Source: Bacteroidota bacterium
GTDB taxonomy: Bacteria > Bacteroidota > Bacteroidia > Bacteroidales > FEN-979
Reading direction: 5' to 3'
DNA: 64,000 nt
Assembly: GCA_026391355.1 (NCBI GenBank)
Contig: JAPLDH010000074.1
Location: 1 to 64,000, forward strand
Both the position numbers and the translations under genes were made by a program. The notes beneath the pieces were generated by a model. The model saw nothing but the letters and a program-made list of their open reading frames with translations, was not told where the DNA came from and searched no databases. Shown here one piece after another: positions 50,049 through 60,147 of the stretch. How positions within the stretch are numbered: the stretch's first letter is position 1; each line of letters starts with the position of its first letter.

Positions 50049-53000
50049 ATGTATCACACTTTTGCTTATAAAATTGTGGGATTATCGGTCGGACTGTTGT
50101 TTTTCTGTGACACCGTAAAATCACAAAATAATAATCAACAAAATCTGTCATTCGCTGACAACTCAAGGATTGAAGCATTGCTCAGCAAGATGACCATCGA
50201 AGAAAAAATCGGCCAATTATCGCTGTTTGCCTCCGATTGGGATGTCAATGGCCCCATGCTCAATGATTCTTATAAAAAGCTGATCAAAGAGGGGAAAGCA
50301 GGCGCTATTTTGAATGCCGTTACCGTTGATTACATCCGCAGTTTACAGCGCATTGCTGTTGAAGAATCCCGGCTTAAAATTCCATTGATTTTCGGTTATG
50401 ACGTCATACACGGATATCGCACAATTTTCCCCATACCTTTGGCACAGGCCTGCAGTTGGGACCTGAATGTTATCGGGGAATCGGAACGGATCGCTGCCAT
50501 GGAAGCCACGGCTGAAGGTTTGAACTGGACTTTTGCCCCGATGGTCGACATTGCCCGTGACCCCCGGTGGGGGAGGGTTGCCGAAGGAGCCGGTGAAGAT
50601 ACCTGGCTGGGATGTAAAATCGCAGAAGCCCGGGTTCATGGATTTCAGGGCAAAGACTTGAAAGACCCAAATACACTCATGGCTTGTGCTAAGCATTTTG
50701 CTGCTTACGGAGCACCCTTGGCCGGACGTGATTATAATACGGTGGACATGTCGCAACTTTCGCTAAATGAGTGGTATCTGCCTCCCTATAAAGCTGCGGT
50801 GGATGCCGGTGTCGGATCGGTGATGACCTCCTTTAATGAAATTGCAGGAGTCCCTTCCACATCGAATAAATGGCTTCTCACTGATTTACTTAGGCAAAGC
50901 TGGGGTTTCAAGGGTTTTGTGGTGACCGATTATACCTCCATCAACGAACTGATCCCGCATGGCGTTGCATGCGATCTGAAAGAAGCCGCCCAACTTGCGC
51001 TGAATGCCGGTGTGGATATGGATATGCAGGGAAGCGCTTATTTAAATTCCCTGGCAGATCTGTTCAAGGGAAAAAAAATTACTATGAAACAGATCGATAA
51101 TGCCGTAAGAGTCGTTCTTCAGGCCAAATTCAAACTTGGTTTGTTTGACGATCCTTACCGTTATTGCAATAAAGAGCGCCAGGGAAAGGAACTGATGACC
51201 CCTGAAAGTCAGACTTTTGCCCGGAAATTTGTGGCGCAAAGCTGCGTGCTGCTGAAAAATGAGAAGCAAACCCTGCCCATTCCGGCAACGGTTCGTACCA
51301 TTGCTCTGATAGGCCCCCTGGGCGATTCCAAAAAGGATATGCTGGGGTGCTGGCCGGCAGCCGGTGAATGGGAAAAATGTGTCACTTTGCTCGAAGGAAT
51401 AAAAAACCGGGTCAATAAAGATGTTTCTGTTATCTATGAAAAAGGATGCAATGCCAATGACCTTGATAGAAGTAGTTTTAATAATGCGTTGAAAGCCGCT
51501 TCCTCCGCCGATTATGTGATCCTGGCGCTGGGAGAAGAAGCAGAAATGAGCGGAGAAGCTTCCAGCCGCTCAAACATTGACCTGCCCGGTGTTCAGAATG
51601 AACTGGCTGAAATAATCATTAACACAGGAAAACCGGTGGCCGTAGTTTTATTTAATGGTCGCCCGCTGACCATCACCAAACTGAATACACTTGCACCGGC
51701 TATCCTTGAATCATGGTTCGGAGGAACACAGGCTGGAAATGGTTTAGCCGATATACTTTTTGGTGATGTAAACCCTGCGGGAAAACTCACCATGACCTTC
51801 CCGGAAAATGAAGGACAGATACCCATATTCTATAATGGTAAGAGTACCGGAAGGCCCTATAAACCAGATGATCCCAACGACAAAAATGTTTCACGGTACA
51901 TAGATTGTTCCAACGACCCACTCTTTCCGTTTGGATATGGACTTAGTTATACGACCTTCACCTATTCCAACCTTATGACCACCGTTGAGGGGAGTAAGAT
52001 CAATGTCACTGTTCAGGTTGCCAATTCAGGAAATCGCGATGGGGAAGAGGTGGTTCAGTTATATATCCGGGATAAAGTGGGCTCTGTTACACGGCCGGTG
52101 AAAGAATTGAAAGGATTCCAAAAGGTGCTGATCAAAAAAGGTGAAACAAAATCAATAGCATTTAACCTCACAACCGATGATCTGTCATTTTATCATCCGG
52201 ACTTAAAAAAGTACTGGGAACCCGGCGAATTTGTGGTCTATGTCGGCACAAACTCGGCTGTAACCCTATCGAATTCAATTTTTGTCAAAGGTGCCGCACA
52301 ACAGCAACAGCTCGTATTCAAATCAAATGGAAAGGTTAATTATCCGTTAACACCTGATGAAGAATCAATGCTCGATTCAATTCAGCATAAAACTTTTCTT
52401 TTCTTTTTACATGAACATCATCCTGAAAAGGGAATTGTAAAAGACCGTACTGCAAATTGGGCTCCTGCCAGTATTGCTTCAACGGGTTTTGGAATTCCAT
52501 CATTCGCTATCGGCACTGAAAGAAAATGGATAACACGTGAACAAGCGGCGGAGATTACGCTCAAAATACTTGCTTTCTTTATTAATTCAGTTCAAAGTAC
52601 CGATAAAAATGTTACAGGTTACAAAGGATTTTACTATCATTTTCTGACAATGAATTCTGGTACACGTGAATGGAATTGTGAACTTTCGTCCATAGATACA
52701 GGCATACTGATGATGGGTATCATCTTTGCCAGAAACTACTACAACCTGGATAATGAAGTTGAAAAACAAATCCGTTCGCTTGCAACCATATTACTTGACA
52801 GAATTGACTGGAATTTCTTTGAAATGCCTGCCCCAGGTAAATTTGCTTATACAATTTCCATGGGCTGGACTCCCGAAAAAAAATTGCACGATTATGGATG
52901 GAGCGGCTATAACGAGGCTCTTTTCCTTTATGTTTTAGCTGCCGGCAGCGGAATGAAAAATGTTGAAAGAAGTTACAAATCATGGTTAACATCTTATAAA

Positions 53001-53627
53001 TGGCAGACTCCCTACAAAGGACTTTCGCACGTAGCGTTTCCTCCTTTATTTGGTCATCAGTTTTCACAGGCATTTATTGATTATCGCGGAATAGTTGATG
53101 AATACATGAAGGAAAAGGGAATTGATTACTTTGAAAACTCCCGCCGGGCAACTTATGTTCAACGTCAATACGCAATAGATAATCCTAAAGGTTGGATTGG
53201 GTATGATTCGCTCTGCTGGGGTGTTACTGCAAGTGATGGACCTACCGAAAAGTATAATTTTGATGATAAAAAGTTTTTAGGGTATGCAGGAAGAGGAACG
53301 AGCGGACCCGATTACAATTATTTTGACGATGGAACAATTGCTCCTTATGCATCGCTTGCATCATTACCATTTGCTCCTGAAATAGTGTTACCTGCCATTA
53401 AATCAATGAATGAAAAGTATGGTAAAAAATTATGGGGGAAATACGGTTATTATGATGCTTTTAATCCAACAGCTAAATGGTTCAATGATGATTTTATTGG
53501 CATAGATCAGGGTCCGATGTTGATTATGATAGAAAATTTCAGAACCGGCCTGGTTTGGAATTATGTGATGAAAGATACAATCATCCAAAAAGGGTTAAAC
53601 AGACTCGGGTACGAATATGTTAAGTAG
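50049..53627 (+). CDS. GH3 beta-glucosidase (BglX-like) fused to a C-terminal GH144-like domain
   Basis: GH3: RIEALLSKMTIEEKIGQLSLF, GFKGFVVTDYTSINELI, FPFGYGLSYTTFTYSN. From ~aa 775: LDSIQHKTFLFFLHEHHPEKGIVKDRT...GVTASDGPTEKYNFDDK...DDGTIAPYASLASLPFAPE...FNDDFIGIDQGPMLIMIENFRT. Confidence 0.9.
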   Translation: MYHTFAYKIVGLSVGLLFFCDTVKSQNNNQQNLSFADNSRIEALLSKMTIEEKIGQLSLFASDWDVNGPMLNDSYKKLIKEGKAGAILNAVTVDYIRSLQRIAVEESRLKIPLIFGYDVIHGYRTIFPIPLAQACSWDLNVIGESERIAAMEATAEGLNWTFAPMVDIARDPRWGRVAEGAGEDTWLGCKIAEARVHGFQGKDLKDPNTLMACAKHFAAYGAPLAGRDYNTVDMSQLSLNEWYLPPYKAAVDAGVGSVMTSFNEIAGVPSTSNKWLLTDLLRQSWGFKGFVVTDYTSINELIPHGVACDLKEAAQLALNAGVDMDMQGSAYLNSLADLFKGKKITMKQIDNAVRVVLQAKFKLGLFDDPYRYCNKERQGKELMTPESQTFARKFVAQSCVLLKNEKQTLPIPATVRTIALIGPLGDSKKDMLGCWPAAGEWEKCVTLLEGIKNRVNKDVSVIYEKGCNANDLDRSSFNNALKAASSADYVILALGEEAEMSGEASSRSNIDLPGVQNELAEIIINTGKPVAVVLFNGRPLTITKLNTLAPAILESWFGGTQAGNGLADILFGDVNPAGKLTMTFPENEGQIPIFYNGKSTGRPYKPDDPNDKNVSRYIDCSNDPLFPFGYGLSYTTFTYSNLMTTVEGSKINVTVQVANSGNRDGEEVVQLYIRDKVGSVTRPVKELKGFQKVLIKKGETKSIAFNLTTDDLSFYHPDLKKYWEPGEFVVYVGTNSAVTLSNSIFVKGAAQQQQLVFKSNGKVNYPLTPDEESMLDSIQHKTFLFFLHEHHPEKGIVKDRTANWAPASIASTGFGIPSFAIGTERKWITREQAAEITLKILAFFINSVQSTDKNVTGYKGFYYHFLTMNSGTREWNCELSSIDTGILMMGIIFARNYYNLDNEVEKQIRSLATILLDRIDWNFFEMPAPGKFAYTISMGWTPEKKLHDYGWSGYNEALFLYVLAAGSGMKNVERSYKSWLTSYKWQTPYKGLSHVAFPPLFGHQFSQAFIDYRGIVDEYMKEKGIDYFENSRRATYVQRQYAIDNPKGWIGYDSLCWGVTASDGPTEKYNFDDKKFLGYAGRGTSGPDYNYFDDGTIAPYASLASLPFAPEIVLPAIKSMNEKYGKKLWGKYGYYDAFNPTAKWFNDDFIGIDQGPMLIMIENFRTGLVWNYVMKDTIIQKGLNRLGYEYVK

Positions 53628-53644
53628 ACTCAGAATTTCCTTAT

Positions 53645-56600
53645 ATGAAAAATCTAATCATAAAAAGAAATGTAATATTGGTGGTATTGTTTCTCACAAT
53701 GACAATACTCAATGCTCAAATCAAAACACTTGATGAATTTGAAAACAAAGATGGCTGGACTTTCATCAAATCAGATGGTGTTAATCTTAATTTATCCAAT
53801 GAAAAAGGATTAACAGGCAATGCAATCCGATTCGATTACGATTTCACCAAAGGCACAGGTTACGGCGGAATACAGAAACTGTTCAAGATAAATCTCCCTG
53901 ATAATTATGAGTTTACATTTTATGTTAAAGCCGAATCTCCGGCAAACAATTTTGAAATAAAATTTATTGACAGCACGGGAAACAATGTCTGGTGGGTCAA
54001 TAACCGCAATTATGATTTTCCTCAGGAATGGGAAAAAATACGTATTAAGAAAAGACATATCAATTTTGCCTGGGGACCAACAACCGATCACAGTTTAAAG
54101 CGAATCGACAGGATTGAATTCACCATTGCATCGTTTGTTGGAGGCAAAGGAACAATCTGGATTGATGATCTGAAGTTTGAACCACTCCAGCCCGAAAAGC
54201 AATCATATCCGATCCCATCAATCACAGCATCCTCATTTGTAAAAAATCATTCACCTGATTTTATTGTTGATCATTCAAATGAAACTTACTGGCAAAGCAA
54301 TGGAGTGAAAGTACAGGATGTTGTTATTGATTTTAAAACCCGAAGAGAATTCGGTGGTTTGCAAATCAATTGGCTGAAAGATAATTGTGCGAAAAGTTTT
54401 GATGTTCTCTTATCGGAGGACGGGAAGAAATGGGAGAAAGTTTATTCCGTACAATCAAATCTGAGTGAGGTTAGTTTTATCAGGCTCCCCGAAGCAGAAG
54501 CAAAGTATGTTAAGATAAATCTTACAAAAAGCAATTCTGAAAAAGGGTTCGGTATATGTGAAATAAAGTTCCCGGATATTAAAAGTTCATTAACGCTGAA
54601 TGACTTTTTGATATACGCTGCTAAAAATTCACCGGAAGGAAATTATCCGCGGTACTTTTCAGAGCAAGCTTCCTATTGGACAATTACAGGCGTTAACAAT
54701 GATGTTAAAGAAGCGCTGATAAACGAAGATGGAATGGTTGAAGTTGATAAAGCCCGGTTTTCAATCGAGCCGATGATAAAGATAGGTGATTCGCTTTATA
54801 ACTGGAGCAATGTGAAATCCGTTCAGTCATTAGGCTTTTCTGAAGATAAAAGTGAATTTATTTTTGTGCCGTCAGTTACCTGGCAGTGCAATGATCTGAA
54901 ATTTGTGACCGGAGTGACCACAAGCGGAGAGGCAAATAAAAATTCCGTACTTGATATCAGCTATTCATTTACAAATCTTTCAGACCAGACAAAAGATTTT
55001 GAGTTTTATTTGCTGATCCGCCCGTATCAGGTTAATCCATACTACCAATTTCTGAATCTTACCGGTGGCGTCGGGAAAATAAATTCAATCAAAGAAGAAA
55101 ACGGCAGATCTATAGTTATCGATGATAAAGTGGTGCTTTCTCAAAAAAAATATGATTCCTTCGGGGCAGGTATTTTCGATGAAGGAAATATTGTTGATCT
55201 TGTGCGAAAAGGAAATATTCCCCTGAATAAAGTCGCCTTTGATCAATGCGGGCTGGCAAATGGCGTACTAAAATATTCATTTCACTTAAATCCTGGTGAA
55301 CATACCGGATTCTTTGTGGCAGTTCCCTTTTATGGTAAAAAATCAATTGACGAAAAGCAAAGCGTTGAGTATGTTTTTGAAGGACTGAACAAAGCAACTG
55401 ACTTCTGGAAAACAAAGGTTGAGCATATCAAGTTTAATTTACCTGAATCAGCAAACAGGATTGTAAATACATACAGATCAAATATCGCATACATATTAAT
55501 TAACAGGGATAATGCAGGCATTCAACCCGGGTCGCGTTCGTATGAACGGAGCTGGATACGCGATGGCGCTTTAACTTCTTCTGCTCTTTTAAAATCCGGT
55601 ATCGTAAAAGAAGTGAAAGATTTTATTGACTGGTACACAGATCATCAATACGAAAACGGTAAAGTTCCCTGCGTTGTTGATTTAAGAGGTCCCGATCCGG
55701 TTCCCGAAAATGACAGTCACGGGGAAATGATCTATCTGATCCGTGAGTACTTCAATTTCACCAGGGATACCACTTTTCTCAGGTCAAAGAACAAGAATGT
55801 ATTAATGGCCGCGGATTACATTGAATCGCTGATTTCAGAAAGATCATCAGACCATTTTAAATACGGTAACGACAGTGTGCGTGCATACTACGGCTTGGTT
55901 ACGGAATCAATCAGTCACGAAGGTTATTCCGCAAAACCGATGCACTCGTATTGGGATAATTTCTTTACTTTGAAAGGTTTGAAAGACGCAGCGGAAATCC
56001 AGAAAATATTGGGTGAAACGGAAAATTATGGAAGAATAAAAAAAGTTCGCGATGCCTTTAAAAAGAATCTTTACAACTCGCTTCAACTCGCGATGAAAAC
56101 GAGAAAAATAAATTATGTGCCCGGATGTGTTGAGCTTGGTGATTTTGATGCAACATCAACAACAATCGCATTAACCCCTTGCAACGAACTGAACAACTTA
56201 CCAAAACCGCAAATAGATAACACCTTTGATAAGTACTATGAATTCTTCAAAAACAGGAGAGACGGGAAAATTGATTGGATTAATTACACGCCCTATGAAA
56301 ATCGTTTAATCGGTTCATTTATTCTTTTAGATCAACCGGAAAGAGCGCACGAGTTAATAGAATTTTTCTTACATGATCAACGCCCGCAGGGATGGAATCA
56401 ATGGGCTGAGGTTGTCTGGAAAGAATACCGCATTCCGCGTTATATCGGAGATATGCCGCACACGTGGGTCGGCAGCGATTTTATAAATGCAATCCGGGCT
56501 ATGTTTGTTTATGAAAATGAGTTTGATCAATCGCTTGTTTTAGCTTCTGCCCTTTATCAGGATTGGATTGATTCGCCTGAAGGAATGTCTGTTGAAAATC

Positions 56601-56830
56601 TGCCAACTTATTACGGTGAGATTTCATACTCCATAAAAAAAGAAAACAACAAATATCTCTTTTCAATTTCCGGTGATGTAAAACTACCTGCCAATGGAAT
56701 TAAAATTAAAAACTTTAACGGATCGAAACTTCCCGTAAAAGTAACCGTGAACGGAGAAGATCGAAAAGATTTCAGTAACAAGGAGATATCAGTAAAAGCG
56801 TTACCGGCAGAAGTAGAGCTTTATTATTAA
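53645..56830 (+). CDS. Secreted protein with carbohydrate-binding and discoidin (F5/8) domains and an (alpha/alpha)6-type glycosidase-like region
   Basis: 1061 aa; PIPSITASSFVKNHSPDFIVDHSNETYWQSNGVKVQDVVIDFKTRREFGGLQINW; SRSYERSWIRDGALTSSALLKSG. Confidence 0.75.
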   Translation: MKNLIIKRNVILVVLFLTMTILNAQIKTLDEFENKDGWTFIKSDGVNLNLSNEKGLTGNAIRFDYDFTKGTGYGGIQKLFKINLPDNYEFTFYVKAESPANNFEIKFIDSTGNNVWWVNNRNYDFPQEWEKIRIKKRHINFAWGPTTDHSLKRIDRIEFTIASFVGGKGTIWIDDLKFEPLQPEKQSYPIPSITASSFVKNHSPDFIVDHSNETYWQSNGVKVQDVVIDFKTRREFGGLQINWLKDNCAKSFDVLLSEDGKKWEKVYSVQSNLSEVSFIRLPEAEAKYVKINLTKSNSEKGFGICEIKFPDIKSSLTLNDFLIYAAKNSPEGNYPRYFSEQASYWTITGVNNDVKEALINEDGMVEVDKARFSIEPMIKIGDSLYNWSNVKSVQSLGFSEDKSEFIFVPSVTWQCNDLKFVTGVTTSGEANKNSVLDISYSFTNLSDQTKDFEFYLLIRPYQVNPYYQFLNLTGGVGKINSIKEENGRSIVIDDKVVLSQKKYDSFGAGIFDEGNIVDLVRKGNIPLNKVAFDQCGLANGVLKYSFHLNPGEHTGFFVAVPFYGKKSIDEKQSVEYVFEGLNKATDFWKTKVEHIKFNLPESANRIVNTYRSNIAYILINRDNAGIQPGSRSYERSWIRDGALTSSALLKSGIVKEVKDFIDWYTDHQYENGKVPCVVDLRGPDPVPENDSHGEMIYLIREYFNFTRDTTFLRSKNKNVLMAADYIESLISERSSDHFKYGNDSVRAYYGLVTESISHEGYSAKPMHSYWDNFFTLKGLKDAAEIQKILGETENYGRIKKVRDAFKKNLYNSLQLAMKTRKINYVPGCVELGDFDATSTTIALTPCNELNNLPKPQIDNTFDKYYEFFKNRRDGKIDWINYTPYENRLIGSFILLDQPERAHELIEFFLHDQRPQGWNQWAEVVWKEYRIPRYIGDMPHTWVGSDFINAIRAMFVYENEFDQSLVLASALYQDWIDSPEGMSVENLPTYYGEISYSIKKENNKYLFSISGDVKLPANGIKIKNFNGSKLPVKVTVNGEDRKDFSNKEISVKALPAEVELYY

Positions 56831-56912
56831 AGATTAGAATTTACCCACTGCCCTTAAAGTCAATTCCTATCATATTTTGACTATTTTTAACAGTTTAATT
56901 GAATTTGAATAA

Positions 56913-57572
56913 ATGAGTATAAGTCTTTCATCATACGCATACAGTCATCTGAAAGGGCAGTTAGATTCAATTGACAAATTGAAATTTTTATTCGGAGAAC
57001 CAACTTTTATAAAATCACTTGACCCGGCTAAAACGAACAAACGTGATTTTAAAATTGAGGATGATAAAATTGTAATTCCTATTGAAAGCCGACTAACACA
57101 AAAATCAGTAGCAAGGGAATGTTCGGAATGGATTCAACAGAAAGTTGAAATCAAATCAATGGTAAAACCGAATTTCTTGCATGGGAAAATGTATCATATC
57201 ACCCGGCAAAGTGGCGTTGAGAAAGCAATTGCAGGTAGTTCAAACTTTACAGTAAACGGACTTGGTTTAGGCGGAAGCCCGAATATTGAATTAAATCTTA
57301 TAGTAGACAATGACCGTGACAGAGCAGATTTAAAAAGGTATTGTAATAAATATTTAATGCCAACAATTGGAATTTATGAAATGCACACCATTCCAATCAA
57401 AAAAGCAAAAGACGAGAAACCCTTCATCACCCTTATTGACCAAATCCTTTCAGCCAAAACTGCCAACCCCAAAGCCGATACCAGCCAATTAGAAAAACAA
57501 ATAGATGAACTGGTTTACAAATTGTATGAATTATCGGATGAAGAGATTGCAATAATTGAGAATAAAAACTAA
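56913..57572 (+). pseudogene. Chimeric ORF: PLD-like N-terminus of a helicase-type protein joined to the C-terminal tail of a TaqI/IIG-type methyltransferase
   Basis: HGKMYHITRQSGVEKAIAGSSNFTVNGLGLGGSPNIELNLIV (PLD-like HGK) followed by FITLIDQILSAKTANPKADTSQLEKQIDELVYKLYELSDEEIAIIE. Confidence 0.65.
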
Positions 57573-57576
57573 ATCT

Positions 57577-58207
57577 ATGGCTAAAAAACAAGTACCGCCA
57601 AAAGAAGGTTTCAACGAAATATTGCTTTACACCACACCCAATGGCAAAGTAAACGTCGAAATTTATTTGCAAAATGAAACGATATGGCTTACCCGGCAAA
57701 AAATTGCAGAACTTTTTGGCGTGCAACGCCCAGCCGTTAGCAAACATCTGAAAAATATTTTTGAAAAGGGAGAACTAAAGGAAGAAGTGGTTAGTTCCAT
57801 TTTGGAACACACCACTCAACACGGTGCTATAGAAGGAAAAACGCAGGAAACAAAAGTTAAATACTACAATCTCGATGCAATCATTTCTGTTGGCTACCGT
57901 GTAAACAGCACCCAGGCAACGGCATTTCGTATTTGGGCAACCGAGCGGTTAAAAGAATACATCATCAAAGGTTTTACAATGGATGATGAACGGTTGAAAA
58001 ACCCCAACAACATTTTTGGTAAAGATTATTTTGAAACATCAAGGCAAAGTGTCACACGAAGTTGCCATAGCGCTTGCCGAAAATGAATTTGAAAAATTTC
58101 GGATTGTGCAGGACAAATTGATTGAATCGGATTTCGATAAAGAAATAAAAAAGCTGAAAAGCAAATCACCCCTCCACACGAGCGGCACAAACAGAAAAGG
58201 AAAATAA
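57577..58207 (+). pseudogene. rhuM: RhuM-family protein with internal deletion/frameshift
   Basis: NGKVNVEIYLQNETIWLTRQKIAELFGVQRPAVSKHLKNIFEKGEL...YRVNSTQATAFRIWATERLKEYIIKGF, then out-of-frame GKVSHEVAIALAENEFEKFRIVQDKLIESDFDKEIKKLK. Confidence 0.8.
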
Positions 58208-58241
58208 GCGGAAATGACAATTTTAATCAAAAAGTACTTTT

Positions 58242-60026
58242 ATGAATGAACAAGAAATCAGCACGGATCACCACACAAAACCAGAAGACCGGATTCGCTT
58301 TTCACAGTTAGCCGCTTATGGCGCCGGTGGTATTATTCCCATTGCCCTCTTCAACGTAGCCGGAATACTCGTTGGGTTGATGGGCAATATAAGTTTGGGG
58401 TTAAGCGCTTTCTGGCTGGGAGCTATTTTGATTGTTCCTCGTTTGTGGGATGCTCTTTCTGATCCTCTTATTGGTCATATTTCCGATAACACCCGAACCC
58501 GATGGGGACGCCGTCGTCCCTATTTACTGATAGGCGGAATAGCTGTTGCAGTTTTTTTTGTCGTTATATGGTGGATCCCCAAAGGTGAAATGGTCCGTAC
58601 CTGGTTCCCGACTGAATCGGGCTTCCAATGGTTTCAGCTTTCCTATATTCTTTTTTCCCTTCTTCTCTTTTTCACTGCCGTTAATATTTTCGAGATCCCT
58701 CACGGCGCCCTTGGTATGGAGATGACTACCGATTACCACGAACGAACCCGTCTTTTCAGCGCCAAGAGTTTTGTCGGCAATCTTTTCGCCATGAGCACAC
58801 CCTGGCTTTTTGCCCTCGCCAGCATGGAAATTTTCAAAGGCCCCGGAGGGAATGAAGTTGATGGTATGCGCTACGTTTCCTTAATGATCGCTGCATTCCT
58901 GATCCCACTTTCTTTCTGGTGGACTTACAAATTACGCGAACCGGGATTTATTAAAGCTGCCAAACATGAAAAAACACCCTTCTGGACAGACATGAAATGC
59001 ACTACCGGCAACAGAAATTTTATCATGTTGACTTTGACTATTTTTACGCTGGCCATGGGCTTTAATTTCGTCCAATTGCTCGGGTCATACATTCCGATTT
59101 TTTATGTTTTCGGTGGTGATAAAGTTGCAGGCGCCAGGCTACTCGGAATTAACGGTACCATTTGGGCCATCACAGGAGTACTTGCCGTATTCCCACTCAA
59201 CTGGATCAGCCCGAAATTGGGCAAACGGAATACCCTCACCATTGCTATTTTACTCATGTGCCTGGCACAACTTTCCAAGATTGTCTGCTACAACCCGTCA
59301 TACCCGTATTTGATCATCATTCCCACTGTTCTGCTTTCTGCCGGCATGCTGTTTTTCTTTACCCTGGGATCTTCCATGGTGGGCGACATCTGTGATGAGG
59401 ATGAATTAAAGACGGGTTATCGCTCCGAGGGAAGTTATTACTCGGTATTCTGGTGGTTTATTAAGATGGGATCTGCCCTCGCCAGCTTCGTTGCAGGTGC
59501 GCTGATCGTATTTACCATGTTTGACCAAACCCAGGTCACAAAAGTTGATAAGATACAGGGGAGTATCAGGGTGTTGCGCAGCGAGGTTCAATCCTGGAAA
59601 GACGGCAAACCCCTGACAGGAAACTTTGAGGAGTTGATCGGGAAAGCCAGGATGCGTTCAAATGAGCTCCTGTCGCACCTGGAAGCTAAATCCCAGGAAA
59701 CCAAAAACAGCAAAGAGCATTATAAAAAGCTTATTCAGAACATCACAGGGGTAAATAACCGCATTTCAAAAATGAACACAACATTATCTCCAGATTCTCT
59801 GGATAAGGAGCTTGGCAATATTGAAACCAACATCAGACCACTCACACAGCAGACACCCTATACGCTGTTAATGATGCGTGTGGTTGAAATCGGATTGCCA
59901 TTGCTATTAAGCATCTTCTCGGTTTTCTTTGTCCTGCAGTACTCTCTGACAGAGAAACGAAGTCATGAAATTAAGGATCTTCTTAAGCAAAGAAGCGTGA
60001 CGCGTGACGAAAATCGTGACACGTGA
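58242..60026 (+). CDS. MFS transporter, GPH (sugar:cation symporter) family
   Basis: PRLWDALSDPLIGHISDNTRTRWGRRRPYLLIG motif; 12 TM pattern. Confidence 0.92.
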   Translation: MNEQEISTDHHTKPEDRIRFSQLAAYGAGGIIPIALFNVAGILVGLMGNISLGLSAFWLGAILIVPRLWDALSDPLIGHISDNTRTRWGRRRPYLLIGGIAVAVFFVVIWWIPKGEMVRTWFPTESGFQWFQLSYILFSLLLFFTAVNIFEIPHGALGMEMTTDYHERTRLFSAKSFVGNLFAMSTPWLFALASMEIFKGPGGNEVDGMRYVSLMIAAFLIPLSFWWTYKLREPGFIKAAKHEKTPFWTDMKCTTGNRNFIMLTLTIFTLAMGFNFVQLLGSYIPIFYVFGGDKVAGARLLGINGTIWAITGVLAVFPLNWISPKLGKRNTLTIAILLMCLAQLSKIVCYNPSYPYLIIIPTVLLSAGMLFFFTLGSSMVGDICDEDELKTGYRSEGSYYSVFWWFIKMGSALASFVAGALIVFTMFDQTQVTKVDKIQGSIRVLRSEVQSWKDGKPLTGNFEELIGKARMRSNELLSHLEAKSQETKNSKEHYKKLIQNITGVNNRISKMNTTLSPDSLDKELGNIETNIRPLTQQTPYTLLMMRVVEIGLPLLLSIFSVFFVLQYSLTEKRSHEIKDLLKQRSVTRDENRDT

Positions 60027-60105
60027 CGAAAATCGTGACACGTGACGAAAATCGTGACACGTGACGAAAATCGTGACACGTGACGAAAAACGTGACACGT
60101 GACGG
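60003..60105 (+). repeat. 19-bp minisatellite (CGTGACACGTGACGAAAAT)
   Basis: About 4-5 head-to-tail units CGTGACACGTGACGAAAAT, overlapping the 3' end of the transporter ORF. Confidence 0.95.
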
Positions 60106-60147
60106 GTGACGCGTGACAAATAAAAAATGACAAATGATAAGTGACAA

